From Brachionus manjavacas (lineage: Eukaryota; Rotifera; Eurotatoria; Ploima; Brachionidae), in contig JAHQIY010000037.1 of NCBI GenBank assembly GCA_019054805.1, positions 62,001 through 126,000 of the forward strand: DNA of 64,000 nt. Reading direction: 5' to 3'. Made by a program: the position numbers and the translations under genes. Under the pieces are notes generated by a model. It ran no database searches and had not been told where the DNA came from. It saw only the letters and a program-made list of their open reading frames with translations. This document shows, one piece after another, positions 1-12,086 of this stretch. How positions within the stretch are numbered: the stretch's first letter is position 1; every line of letters starts with the position of its first letter.

Positions 1-2978
1 TTTTCACAAAACGTCAATAGCTAATATTAATAAATTTTTAAATAAAATTTTGTGCCTTTTTTTACAAAATAGTTTAAATAAATATTATATATGTGTTTTG
101 TTGGGTTTAAATTTTTATTAGCGGTCAATTGTCCCATTTTTAAATCCTGTAAGCTTTTCAGGTATGTAACCAAACTCAAATTTCATATATCGTGTTCCAT
201 TTTAAATAAAAACAAATTTTTTTGCGAGGATTTTAAAATAAAATGTACTTATAATGAAAAATATGAAGAATTGAAAATTAATAAAGTTTTGGGTTTAGTT
301 TGCAGATAAAGATCGCTTTAAATGTTTTTTTTTAATTTATAAACAAAAAATTCTGAAAAAAATAAAATTTATTTAAACATTTAAATGCTTAAATTTTTTC
401 ATAGCAAATTTAATAATACAAAGGCCGATTCTTTATTTTTAGAGCGTAGAAATTAAAATTATATTATTATATTTTTTAATATTTTTTTAAAATTTTTTTT
501 AATATTCTTTCACAAGCACAGCATTAAATAAGTGAAATTTTAAATTAATTTTTTTTGTCGATTATTAAATTATTTATTTTTTCAGTCGAAAAAATCTAAA
601 TTTTTATATCATAAATTACCTTAGAAAGACGATCATTTAAAGTTTTTTATTATCAAAAGATATTTTTGATAATTTCTAACTACTCATTTGAGATTAGTTT
701 TATAGTCAACTAGAAAATATATTCGATTTAATAATCGACAAAAAAAATTAATCGATTTAAAGTTAGTCGATTATTGAACCGATTATTAGTAATCGATTGC
801 CAACACTATGAAATAGTAACCAAAAAAATAACCCGGTGTAAATAAAATTCTATTACAAACATTATTTTTTATTTGTTTTCCTATTTAATAATTTACTCTA
901 TAAAAATAGACTATAATAAAATAGACTATTCTATTTTCAACACTAGACTCATTTTTTGAGTTAAAGGTATCTTACTATAATTAATTAAATAATATTTTTT
1001 TAAACACTATCTTAATTTCGATTGAGATAATTTTTTTTGATTTTTAATCAATTTTTTTTTAAAGGAATTTTTAAATGTGAAACTAATTTAATATTTTGGT
1101 ATTTTTAAATTTCTCAATTTTTTTATTTATTTGCTGTTTTTTATTCACTTATTATTTATTTCTTCAGAATTATTTAAAAAATTTGAATCAATCATTTTTG
1201 GTAAAGAATTTTGATAATTTCTTGATGAAAATTTTGAATATCGATGTTTTTAGAGATATTTTCCTGATCTTAAAGTCCTATCAATTAACAAAAAAATAAT
1301 TGCTAAATTCGAATTTCTTAAATTATTAAATTAATTAAAAAAATTATTGATACAATGTTTTTTTTTCCTTAATTTTCTAATATTTAATTCAAACGAATTT
1401 TTTTAGAAACTTAATTTAATAGATTAAATTAAAAAAAAATAAATAAATTAAATACGATTTTAATTTATACATTTTTTTATGACTCTAGCAGCTTATCTTT
1501 TCAATTTTGTGAAAAATTATTTTTTTTTAAGCTATTATATTAATCTTAGCTCCAAAATCAGGAAAATCAACTCAAGGATATATCTAATGATGAGGATAAA
1601 AGCCTTTGAACACCTTAGCGTGTTTATTGGAAGCAGGAATGTCTAAAGTTTTTAGTGAACGTTATTAAACTCAATACTTTAATTATTTGACTAGTTCTAA
1701 TGCAAATAGTATTTTTTGCTATTTATTTTTATTTATTTCTATTTAAAGTTTAGATATTTTTTCATTCAAACATTTCGCTTCATTTTTCAAGATTTTATAA
1801 AGAAATACATTAAAAAATAGTCTATGATTTTGAATCCTTCTAGTTCAATCTACTTTTAATTTTACATCATGGAGATTTTTTCAACCATCGCAGAATTTAT
1901 TAGACTTTTATAAATTATTTTTTATAAAAATTAAAAAAATTGTGTTTGGTAATTCAAAAAAATTATGAACATATTTTTAAAGTTTTAGTAATTTTAAACA
2001 TTTGAAACTTTTTAATTCACAAAAAATATTAATAATTTTTTAGAAGATTATTTCAATTTACTTTTATTATTTTTTAATACAAAAAGGCCAAGTCGAATTC
2101 AGAATTCTCTCCGAATATCAAGAGTGTGACAAAGCACTAATGAAAATAAAATCTCTTTTTTTCTTTATTTTTGATAATTTCTGAAAAAAACTGTTTATGT
2201 TGACCTTTTTTTTTAATTAAAGTTTTTATATCAAATTGTAAAACAAAATATTACTTTTTAATTCTTAATTCTTTAAAAATTCAACAAAATAATAAAAAAG
2301 TGAATTTCCAATACAAAAATCAATCACTATTGAATCTAATGGTATCTATTTGTTTTCACCCTTAGGATATCTGGACACCACTGCAATCAAAATACAATTC
2401 ATCTTGATTAATATTGAAAATTGTATTCGTTTGGTTTTAGATTTCAATTTATCAGAAGTTTTTGTTATTCTATTTTTATTATCATTGAAATTTAATACAA
2501 TAGTTAAAATATATGATTGATTAAAAAAGAGTTAACAGACAGAAAGATTTTATCTCAAACAATATTTATTCTTTAATATTAATAATAGAAGCCATAAAAC
2601 TTTTTAGCGTCTGGTCATAATCGATCAGTTATTAAATTGATTTGGAAAAAAAGTTTTTATCTGATTCTCTGAGATTCTACTCTTCTATATAATTGGGTCA
2701 ATTCAGCTTTATTCATTTAAAAATAGAGAAAAATCTATGAGTATTTTTCATTATTACTAAAATCATTTGTTTTTTTTGTTTAATTTTTAATAAAAAACCA
2801 AAAGTGCTTTCATTGTAACTTTTAATTTGAAAAAAAAATAAAATTTTTCGGTTCAATTAATCGTCATAGAATTTTAAGCCAAAGTAAATGAATTTCTTTA
2901 AATTCAACATATCAAACCTAAAATTTGAGAGATTTTATTAAATTTTTTTATTTTTCAGTTAAATTTTTAGATAATGAA
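1..2978. other. AT-rich intergenic stretch
   Basis: Nothing could be supported here. The sequence is A/T homopolymer-rich with only short chance ORFs (for example at 91-309 and 1096-1299) that lack recognisable domains. The last few hundred bases before 2979 presumably hold the promoter of the lipocalin-fusion gene, but no clear core element was recognised. Confidence 0.5.
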
Positions 2979-5900
2979 ATGACGCGTCTAAATTTATTGA
3001 AATTTTTTTTTATTAATATTTCACTTGTTAGCCTAAATCCGATAGAAAAAAAAGCCTGTTCGCTTGAAAACAACAATAATTTTGATTACAGTTTAGTATG
3101 TTTTTTTTTTCAATTAGAAATTTAAATTAAATATCTTTTTATTTAGTTAGCAGGTAACTGGTTTGACATCGCTAGAACCAATTTTTATTACAAAACAAAC
3201 ACTTGGAAACATGGTGTTGCAAAAGTAGGAATTGAAAACGACACACTTGAAATAGCGTACACAGCAAAGAACAAGTGACAATATTTTTTTTTGGTCAAAA
3301 ATTTATACTTTTTCTAAAATAAAATTTTAAATTTTAGTTCAAATTATTGTGTTTCGGCACCGAGTTTAAAAGCAAATTTAAATGCTGAAAAGAGCAGTGC
3401 AACATTCACCCAAAGTTCTGGTAATGGATATCTGAAAATTTTGGACATACAAGAAAACTTGGTTGTAGTTTGCTTTTGCTATTCAGCTGATGGGATTCTG
3501 AACTCAAATGCCTGCAATATTGATAAATTAGATATTTTTATCTGGTCCAAATCGAGAATTAACATTACACCAAAATCCAAAAATTTTATATTTGAACTTT
3601 TGCAAAAGTACTGCATCGAAGCTATAGAGGAAATTTTTTTTTCAGATGCGGAAACTGCAAGTTGTTTGGCTGGTCAAGATAAAATGATGACTGCCGATCT
3701 GAATTTAAATATTGAAAAAAGAGAAAATCAAACAGATCAAAATGCTTTTAAACGATTAATACCGGAATATGAAGAAAAAAGAATGAAAAATCAATCAAGT
3801 GAGCTTTATTCATCGGGGATAGATTTGGAAGTCAGTTTTAAATTGATAAATAAATCTTTGGATCAATTGATCATGGGTCGCAATTTTTCTATTAATCACA
3901 TAAATTTCAACCAAAGCGAGCAAGTCGATCGAGAAATAGAAAAAAAAAGCACTTTTAATCAAGAGATTATGTCAATAGAAAACAAAAATGAAAGTTCTCA
4001 TCAACCATTTTCGAATGTAGCAACTTATTTAGATAATGCGGAAAACTTTTCAAATGAAGAAGATTTAGAACATTTCCAAAAAGATGACTCAAAAGAGTAT
4101 GAAGGAAATATAGAAATAAATGAAAATGAAGGGAAAGAAGAAATAAATGGAAATGAAAAAGAAGAAAATAAAGAAAGTGAAGGGAATGAAGAAATAAATG
4201 AAAATGAAAAAAATAAAGAAAATGAAGGGAAAGAAGAAATAAATGGAAATGAAAATGAAGAAAATAAAGAAAGTGAAGGGAATGAAGAAATAAATGAAAA
4301 TGAAAAAGAAGAAAATAAAGAAAGTGAAGGGAAAGAAGAAATAAATGGAAATGAAAATGAAGAAAATAAAGAAAGTGAAGGGAATGAAGAAATAAATGAA
4401 AATGAAAAAGAAGAAAATAAAGAAAGTGAAGGGAAAGAAGAAATAAATGGAAATGAAAAAGAAGAAAATAAAGAAAGTGAAGGGAATGAAGAAATAAATG
4501 AAAATGAAAAAAATAAAGAAAATGAAGAAAGTGAAGGGAATGAAGAAAATAATAAATTGCAGGAAGCAATAATTCCAATTGAGGCTAGGATTTCTAAAGT
4601 TTCAGAAGAGAAAGTCTGTCCGAAGATAAATTGTCCTATCACTCATTGCTCGAATGGACGCAAGAAAGATAAAAAAGGATGTGAAACTTGTGATTGTTTG
4701 AAAGGTCCAGATACTACTTGTAAGATTCCATATTGTCATCCTTGTTTTTATGGATCATTCACTGATGAAGATGGATGTGAGTCATGCGCATGCAAGCCTA
4801 GACCAACGCCCAATAGTATTTATGAGTGTCCAAAGTTAGAGTGTCCGTCATGTAACTATGGGTCAATAAAAGATGAATATGGATGCGAATCATGCATTTG
4901 CATTAGACCAAATTCTCCAGAGCGTTCTTTTAAGTGTCCGCCTGAACCGACATGTCCCTTTGGTGCATGCGAGTATGGCTCAATTTTAAATGAATATGGC
5001 TGCTCGACTTGTGATTGCTTGAAGTCAAACAGCCTCGATCAGCATCAATGCCAAAAATTGCGATGCACCGAAAATTGTCCATTTGGATATTTTACTGATA
5101 AGAATGGATGTGAAACCTGTGTTTGTAAACCAGAATGGATGTCTCCTTGTTATTCGTCAAAAAGTGACTGTGCGGCAGATTGCGAATTCGGAGTATATTT
5201 GGACAGGAATGGATGTGCATCATGTGAATGCCTGCCCGACCCAAATTTAAAAACCTCATGTCTCTTGTTCAAAAATATAAGTGCAAATACCGAATGCAAT
5301 GAAGAAGGTAAATTTTTGCCAAGGCAGTGCAATGAACAAGAGTAAGAATGTGAACATATTTTGACTTAGATTTAAATTAATTTAATTTTAAAGGTGTCGA
5401 TGTGTAACTCAAGATGGAGTTCCGATATCTGATTTTAAAGCAAATGTTTCGGATGCAGAGCAAATGAATTGTGGTAAGAATATAGAACAGAAAAAAAAAT
5501 AAAACAATTCAAAAATTTTAAATTTTTTTCAATTCGAGTCTTAAAGAGAGACATGACTCTTTTATGGAATTGTGAATTTTTATTTATTTTTATACATGTC
5601 CTTTTTTCTTTCACAAAACCAGAGTTGTTTAAAAGTCACAAGTCTCAAGTCAAGTCCAAGTCCGCACTTTTTTCTTTTCAAAAGTCCGAGTCAAAGACTT
5701 TTTTTTTACGATGAATATAATGACTAGAAAAATTTTTTAAGAATTTTAAAATAAAAAATTGTCTTAATCTTGATGACTTGACGTTCCGAGAATCCAAAGT
5801 CAATTTTTTCTCAGGTTTTAAAAATTATTCCTGTTTTTCCATGAAGAGTAATTATTCAGGAACGAAAGATCACGAAAAGTTTGCCTTATTCTCAACTACA

Positions 5901-7609
5901 GTCAAAGCATTTTTTCCTGTCATTTTTTTTGCTTATCATTATCGTGAGATTTTTTTTGCGTTCAATGAATGTGAAGGGACAAAAAATTTCTTCTGTTCCA
6001 GGAAATGATATTTTTACTTTCCCAGGTGGTTATTATGGAAGCCAAGCGAGTGTTGGACTTGTAAAAAAAAAAAAAAAAGTCCGGACTTGGATTTTCTAAA
6101 AAATTAAAATTTATCTATATAATTTTTAGATAGGAATAAATTTAATTTTTAATTTTTTTTAAAGTTTATTTACTAAAGTTCTGGGAAATTAAACCAAAAT
6201 ACTAAAAAAATAAATTCCCATTTTGAAGCGATAATCTTTTTCGTTTGATTATTCTGAAGCACAGAAACTTTTCGAAGGGAATTTTTAGTTGAAATATTTT
6301 TATTTTCTAAACTCTAGTTGATATCCTCATAGTTAATTACTTCTAAGTCTAATTTTGATGGGCTAATAATTTATTTAAGAACTAGAATAATTTCGTACCT
6401 AATTTATGACTGCTATTTTTTCATTGTATCTAAATAATAAGCTATCTAAATATAGTGAATAAATATTTTTTTTTAGTATCTAATTATTTTATCTAAGTAT
6501 CTAAATTTTCTAATTTATTAATAAAAATTCCTAAAAATACACCTAAAATTATTGAAAATAAACCTAAATTAATTTCGAAGTACATTATTAAAAAAAATTA
6601 GATAATTTTGTTTGTTGTTTTTTCTTATGTTATGAGTAGTTGCCCGAGGTTCAACATGTTCACAACAGTTTGTACATTTGATGTCGATTGCGGATTTGAT
6701 GTACCAACTGATTTCTGAATTTCAGCAGGAATATGACAAGGTATTATTTTTTCCAACTTTGGAAAAACATATCGCTATTTGTAAACGCTCTAGCTGCACA
6801 GCCAAAATAATTTTTGGACTAGAACCATGATCAAATAGTTGTTTGGCTAAGTCTTCGATTTTTGTGAAAAAATTATGGTATTATGACATTTCTCAATTAG
6901 AGGTTATTAAAATGCAATTAGAAATTAAATTAGGTAGGTAAAAAATTATTTTAGCTCTCACAAAAATATTAGGCCATTTAGACGATAGCGGTAAAAGAGC
7001 TAACTTTTCAATAAACTAAAAAAATATAATTTAAGTCAAGTCATGAATTTGACTAAATAAAAAAAAAATTGACATTTCCGTAATTTAAGAATGTGCTTTG
7101 GCGCTGTATGAGGCATCACGATTTAAGGCATTTGGCTTCAAACTTTATTGTTCATCAATTGGAAATTATGAGGCTATACAGTGTGTAGGTGCCTCATGTG
7201 CATGTGTAAACGAACACGGGGACCCTTTAGGACCATCCGTACCTATTTATCAAAAACATTTGCTCAGATGTGAAGGGGTTTATCAGCGCGTTTATCATTG
7301 TAAAATTTTTAAAATTAATTATATTAAATTTTTAAGTCTATTTTGACTTTATTTTAAGCAAATTATGCGACAAAAATTGCTCCGATGACCCTGGTGCCTC
7401 CGTTGTGCGTAATTCATAGAGAAAGAGCGTTGGAAATGAAAAGCATAGACAAACATATATCAATACCTGAATGTGATGTCAGAGGTGAATACTTGCCTGT
7501 TCAATGTGACAGACAAAGTAAATATTGTTGGTGTGTGAATACTCATAATGGTATTGAGATATATGGAACTCGACTAATTGGACAAAAACCAAATTGTGAC
7601 CAAATTTAG
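2979..7609 (+). CDS. Secreted lipocalin + antistasin-like x6 + thyroglobulin type-1 x3 fusion protein
   Basis: Six exons join in frame: 2979-3095, 3147-3274, 3338-5341, 5394-5473, 7090-7299, 7359-7609 (929 aa). A hydrophobic N-terminus (MTRLNLLKFFFINISLVSL) looks like a signal peptide. Residues about 39-185 form a lipocalin domain: exon 2 opens with LAGNWFDIAR, the family's G-x-W motif, and a later SRINITPKS segment fits the conserved C-terminal Arg motif. A linker and a Glu/Asn/Lys-rich repeat (about 330-489) follow. Then come six antistasin-like units (about 505-716) with the C-x-x-G...GC-x-x-C-x-C spacing, and three thyroglobulin type-1 repeats (about 717-929) with QC...C-x-CV cores. Antistasin and thyroglobulin-1 domains commonly inhibit serine and cysteine proteases, so an extracellular inhibitor or matrix role is inferred. 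What the lipocalin cup binds is unknown. The start is the only ATG in frame near the signal-like segment. The 7300 and 7359 splice sites are the only pair found that keeps the last repeat in frame. Confidence 0.8.
4090..4560 (+). repeat. In-frame coding tandem repeat (Glu/Asn/Lys-rich, about 51-bp unit)
   Basis: Within the lipocalin-fusion gene, a unit encoding EGNEEINENEKEENKES (17 aa) repeats about eight times. It alternates with a variant reading EGKEEINGNE, giving a higher-order period near 34 aa (102 bp). The encoded segment is strongly acidic and probably disordered, separating the lipocalin from the antistasin block. Long open frames on the opposite strand here are by-products of the repeat. 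Confidence 0.9.
5474..7089 (+). other. Long intron (1.6 kb) of the lipocalin-fusion gene
   Basis: Every other intron in this gene is about 50-65 bp. This one has been enlarged: it contains an AAGTC-rich dispersed element (about 5633-6095) and a further more complex stretch (about 6640-6900) that I could not identify. It separates the two halves of the thyroglobulin type-1 region. Confidence 0.7.
5633..6095 (+). mobile_element. AAGTC-ended dispersed element, copy without a 41-bp array
   Basis: The left end reads AAGTCACAAGTCTCAAGTC, nearly the same as the left end of the element in the last ARS2 intron (43210). The right end (about 6076-6095) has AAGTCCGGACTTGG, a short inverted AAGTC motif. 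A segment near 6020-6045 (AGGTGGTTATTATGG) recurs in inverted orientation at about 63940-63970 at the right edge of the window, which supports a dispersed family. No coding capacity is evident, so the element is probably non-autonomous. Confidence 0.5.
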
Positions 7610-7985
7610 GAGTTTTAAACTTTTGAATTTTAAAATTCGATTTTTCTGCTGTAGATTATTAAATAAATATCTTCGAAATAGAAGATTTTAATAAAAAATT
7701 ATAAACTTTAAAAAAAATTTAAACTTTATAAATTATCTTAAATTATTGCAATTGATTAGGACCAAAAATGAAGAGTTGACATTTTTTTCATCCTATTAAC
7801 TAATACTAACAATAAACAAGATCGTTTGCCAACATAAAACCATATTGACTTGAGATACAGCCAACACAACATTCTTCAATACAAAAAATATCTTCACTCA
7901 ATTTTATTTGTGAATTTTACAGATGCGTTAGTTATAAATATATAAGTTTTTGAAAATTTTTGTTCAATTATTAATTGATTTTAAA
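7610..7985 (+). promoter_or_regulatory. Spacer with likely TATA promoter of the 7986 gene
   Basis: The 376-bp gap between the fusion gene and the next gene contains TATAAATATATAAG at 7933-7946, about 40 bp before the ATG at 7986. In so AT-rich a sequence a TATA match is weak evidence. Its position and its near-unbroken form are compatible with a short 5' UTR. Confidence 0.35.
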
Positions 7986-8983
7986 ATGAAAGTCATTACT
8001 GGAATAATAGCCGTATTTTGCCTAAGTACTGTTTTACTAGGCGCAAGTATCAAACAAAGCCCTGAAGACCTTCTAACAGACCCTGCTGCTCTTGCTTATA
8101 TTGCAGTATTTTTTAATTAATTTTTAATCATTTGAGTGTAAAATTTTGACTAATATTTTTTTAGCAAAAACTTCAAGAAAATCCAGAAGCTTTGCAAGCT
8201 GTTTTATTTTTCCTGGCCTCAAATGGTGTAGATCTACAGGCTCTTCTAGCTGGTGACAGCAATCAACTTAACGATCCTTCACTTATTGATAAATTTAAAG
8301 TAAAAAATAAAATAAAAATCAACTTAAACCAGCTAAAATTATGTAAAAAGGATTTTATTCAACAAAATGAAACTCTAAGAGCTTTTGTACTTGACATATT
8401 GAATCATTTCGGCATTCAAATTCCCAGAATCGATTGGGCTTCTATCGGCTCATCAATTTTAGATGCTATTCCTACTGTTATCGATTATGCTCCAACCATA
8501 ATCTCTGTCATATCTTGGTTCGGAAAAAGAGATATTTCTTTTGGTGTAAATTTATTCAAATTTTTGGAAAATAATTCTTATAAATTTTAATCTAGAACAT
8601 TCACAAAGACTTGTTGCCTAATAGTGTCGTTCTAACATTGATTGCTGCTTTTGAGGTAACTTTCTAGATTAGTGAGTAATTTAAATTTAAAAAAATTAAT
8701 CAAGGGCTTAAAAGTTTCGACTACTGATTTGGCCATTAAAATAAAACAATTTTTGGCTCAAAATGGTGTGAGTGTTGATATTTTACTTGACTCGCTAAAA
8801 AATGGTACATATGGTCAATATTTAACAGCTTCAGTTATTCAAAAAGTTAAAGTATGCTGAAGATTATTTTGAAATTAAAATTTTAAAATGCTCTCAATTT
8901 AGGACTGGCTATCAGTTAATCCAGATGCAGCTAATTACTTTTATGAAAATTTTGGTGACTTCATCTCCCTATTGCCACAATAG
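7986..8983 (+). CDS. Small secreted protein, family unknown (245 aa)
   Basis: Six exons join in frame, all with phase-0 introns: 7986-8105, 8165-8299, 8351-8545, 8596-8655, 8705-8851, 8903-8983. The N-terminus MKVITGIIAVFCLSTVLLGA is a good signal peptide, with cleavage probably after GA. The mature part is Leu/Ile/Asp-rich and probably helical. It contains two similar motifs, FFLASNGVDLQALLAG and FLAQNGVSVDILLDSL, suggesting an internal duplication of an about 30-residue helical unit. No cysteine framework or catalytic motif was seen. The gene at 11297 also has a signal peptide, phase-0 introns and a comparable acidic/hydrophobic composition, so the two may be distant paralogues. Function unknown. 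Confidence 0.75.
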
Positions 8984-9348
8984 ACTCCCAAAAAGCATTC
9001 TAAAATTTAATCTAATAAAAAATTAAGTCAACTAATTTTTTCAATTTAAATAAAATTTCTAAACTTACCAATTTGCCAAATTTTTTCAATCCAGATCAAA
9101 ATATACTTACAGTCTTCGCCATTCTCCCAGCAAATTTAAAAATAAAGAAAATATTTTTTTTCACCTGCTGTGTCATTTTTGACACGACTTGTAAAGCGTA
9201 TCCTTTTAATGCTTTTTAACATATTCTAACAGACTCCCTTTAAAATAAATAAAATTAATAAAAAAATTTAAAAATTTAAAACTGACGATCAATAAATACA
9301 GTTTCGTCAAAAAAACCAAGATTGACACAGGAATAAAATGTCGAATTT

Positions 9349-9417
9349 GTTTATGCAAAGAAGATAAAACTAACTTCACTTGTAGCTTTTGTGAAAAACC
9401 AACTTTTGGGGTTTGTT
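9349..9417 (+). pseudogene. Possible relic of a piggyBac-type C-terminal Cys-rich domain
   Basis: A short frame reads KCRICLCKEDKTNFTCSFC followed by EKPTFGVC and a stop. The spacing of C-x2-C, C-x2-C and a final C resembles the zinc-binding tail of piggyBac-family transposases. No catalytic DDE region was found upstream, so the assignment is weak. Any other zinc-ribbon fragment is possible. Confidence 0.25.
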
Positions 9418-10079
9418 AAGAAGAACAGAAAATGCAAGTCTTATGTAAATTGAGTAAAATTATTGGAAAAAACTTTGAAGATATATTTTAAAATAATTTT
9501 TTTTTCATTGCCTAAATACCAAAAAAAATTTATTCCCTTAAATGAAAACTTATTTTTTCAATTTTAAAATAAAATATTGATGAAAAAGTTTTTTAGTTTT
9601 AATAAATATTGAGTTTTAAAATTGTGACAAAATTAGACAAATATATTTTGCATATAAGTTGTAAGGTCTCAAAATAAAATTTTAAGGCTTTCTATTTAGA
9701 GTAAAATTATCCTCAATTTCAAATATATAAGTCCAAATTTTTAAGTTAAGTCAAATAAATTAAAAAAAAATACATTAATACAAGTCATTTGAGTTAATAT
9801 CAGAAAAAAAAATTTAATGTCGAGTCTAATTACTTACATTGCAGTTAGATGATTTAGAACAATGGCTTTGCAAGTATAAAAATGATGACAAAAAGTTGAA
9901 AAATCTTTTTTAATTGTTAAAAAAAAAAAAAAAAAAAAATATAAAATGAATAATAATTATTGAAATTAAAAAAGGAGAAAAAAAAAAAACAAAATTAACA
10001 TTTAAATTAAATATTTTTTTAGAAAACACTAAAACTTTGTCTTATTTATTACATTTTATTTTCTAAATTTTTATTAACA

Positions 10080-10118
10080 TCGCCTTTAAGGCGTTCATTG
10101 AAATAAATAAATAAATTG
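10080..10118 (+). repeat. Hairpin plus AAAT-repeat tail (non-LTR element 3' end)
   Basis: CGCCTTTAAGGCG forms a perfect small stem and is followed closely by AAATAAATAAATAAATTG. A stem followed by a short tandem tail is typical of the 3' ends of some non-LTR retroelements (CR1/RTE/SINE types). Similar stem-plus-tail segments lie at about 15640-15680, 31930-31970, 37980-38010, 44640-44690 and 54240-54280. Confidence 0.45.
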
Positions 10119-11296
10119 TCTTTTCAAAATGAAAATGAAAATGCTGATACAAACCTTTTAGCACCTTAGCCGAGAATCTTTAAGAAATCATTAATCATTC
10201 TTCATTTTGAAAATGAAAATGAAAATGAATTGATCATTTTAATATTGTTTTTGTTTAAATTAATTAGTAAATTTTTAATTCCAAATCCAAGTAAATACCA
10301 TTTACATGAAAAATATTCTTCTTAAAAACTATTCTGAAGATTTTTTTCAATGTTTCTGTTCTTAGCCCATTCAATAGTTTATTTCCTTTAATATTTACAA
10401 TCTTATAGAGCCAAGCTTGAAAGAAACTATATAATTATTCTCCTAATCACTTTTATTAATTTTTCAGATGAAATAAGACAAAAAATTATCTTTATTTTTG
10501 CATTTAGATAAATTTTAGGATCATAATCTCTAAATTTTTCTAGTACGGAAATGTCTTAGGGAATATATTTCAGAGTATTGAAAAATATCTCTGGACACGT
10601 ATTAAAATTTCCGTTTTACTTTATAATTTAGAATAAATTAGAATCAAAATTTTATGAAATTTTTTTTTAATTTATTAATTTATTACTATTTACAGCAGTA
10701 GAAAATCTGGAAAAAAGGCATTTTTTGTATCGAAAAAATTGCTTCAACAGGAAACATTGAACAAGAATTAGATGACGTCTCACTTGAGTGTTAGAATAAA
10801 AAATGTCTGTCTTTTTTAATAAAGTTGTAAATTTTTAAAATCTAACCAAAATTAATAATTAAGTAATTCTCAATTGTAATCTATATTTTATTATATTTGC
10901 CTATGAGACTTTATATTTAAAAGTTGCATTTCTTTGAAAAAATAGATTTTGATTTTGATAAAAAATTTTCCATGTCTTGATTTTATTCTATTTTTTAAGA
11001 TTTAATAATTCTATAAAAAGATGCATAATTTCGATGTTTATTGATAATTTTTTTAAAGGTGGGCAACTTTGATAGCAGTTGCTAGTTTAAGATCTAGAAA
11101 TTATTTTCTAACACCATTTTTTTATCATTAAACTTGAAATTTCTTAAAATTTTAGAAAATGCTTTATAAAAAACAGAGATTGTACAATTTTCTAGATAAA
11201 CTGGTTTTCGATACCAAATGACAAATGGGCAATTTTTCTCAATATATATTTTATATATATAAAAAATATAAGCCAAAGCATATTCAATAAACGAAA

Positions 11297-12086
11297 ATGA
11301 GATCTTTAACTATCATTGTAACATTGGCGATTGGTATTTGCTTGGGGGCACCAAGACTTCGAAATGAGATATCAAACGAGATAGAAATGAGAAATTTTGA
11401 TCTGATGCTCAATCTTTTACCTTTGTATGGTGGATTTAAGCTCAATCGAATGATCAACCCGACAAGCATCACATTAGCTAAAGTAGATCAAGTAAAAAAA
11501 AAGATAGTGTTTTATAAAAAAATTTCGTTCAAAGGGATTTTTTGAAACAAATATTCATCACTACGAAGCGTTTAGAACAGAACTTGGTGCCGAAGGTGTG
11601 TTATTGCCTGAATTGAGTGAAATTAATTGGAGTGCCATCAAACAAGAAGATTACTCACTCTTGAAGGCTATTGTGGGCGATACAACAATTCAACAAGCAT
11701 TAGAACCAGAATTTTTGCAATATTTGGAGGTATTTTAATCAAGGTAAAGTGATGTTCTGCTTTTTGTTTTTTACCTTAATAAACCTAAATTTAAACAAGT
11801 TAAAAAACATAAATTCACCAGATTTTAGGCAAAATTTCAATAATTTTTAAAAAACAAAAAGCGGCACATCACTCTTTATTTTTTGCATAAATTTAGTTTT
11901 TAGAATTATTTTGTATCAAATCAAAATGTAATTGATTTGTTATACCTACGACTAGATGAAATGAGCATAGTTCTTAATGATACCATAGATACAACAAGCT
12001 TGGGAGACACTTTGGTCAACACGTTTACTCCAATGATTTCAGATTTTTTGCCTACAGCTATCACCATAGCCATTATAGGCAAATAA
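11297..12086 (+). CDS. Small secreted protein, family unknown (190 aa)
   Basis: Three exons join in frame with phase-0 introns: 11297-11491, 11535-11729, 11904-12086. The start MRSLTIIVTLAIGICLGAP is a clear signal peptide. The mature protein is acidic, with few basic residues and many Ile/Leu, and the C-terminal stretch PMISDFLPTAITIAIIGK is hydrophobic. No cysteines arranged for disulfides, catalytic motif or known domain was recognised. Its arrangement resembles that of the 7986 gene about 2.3 kb upstream, with a signal peptide, phase-0 introns and Asp-Leu-rich segments such as LPELSEINWSAIK compared with IPRIDWASIGSS. Common ancestry is suggested but not shown. Function unknown. Confidence 0.7.

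Larger units (their letters stand above)
8984..11296. other. Intergenic stretch with minor repeats
   Basis: The stretch is mostly AT-rich. It contains a possible Cys-rich transposase tail (9349-9417), an A-run near 9920-9940, a hairpin plus AAAT tail (10080-10118) and GAAAAT short repeats near 10128-10230. A TATATATAAAAAATATAAG run at about 11255-11273 lies just upstream of the gene starting at 11297 and may be its TATA region. Confidence 0.5.

Noticed and set aside
1096-1299. Short ORFs in AT-rich sequence (for example 91-309, 1096-1299, 22379-22561, 26701-26928)
   Set aside because: They are Phe/Lys/Asn-rich, often begin with TTG, and show no domain, splice partners or conservation signal.
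3967-4642. Two antisense open frames of over 200 codons (3967-4578 and 4025-4642)
   Set aside because: They are produced by the 51-bp repeat, which has no stops in those frames, and encode Phe/Leu/Ser-His monotony with no domain.
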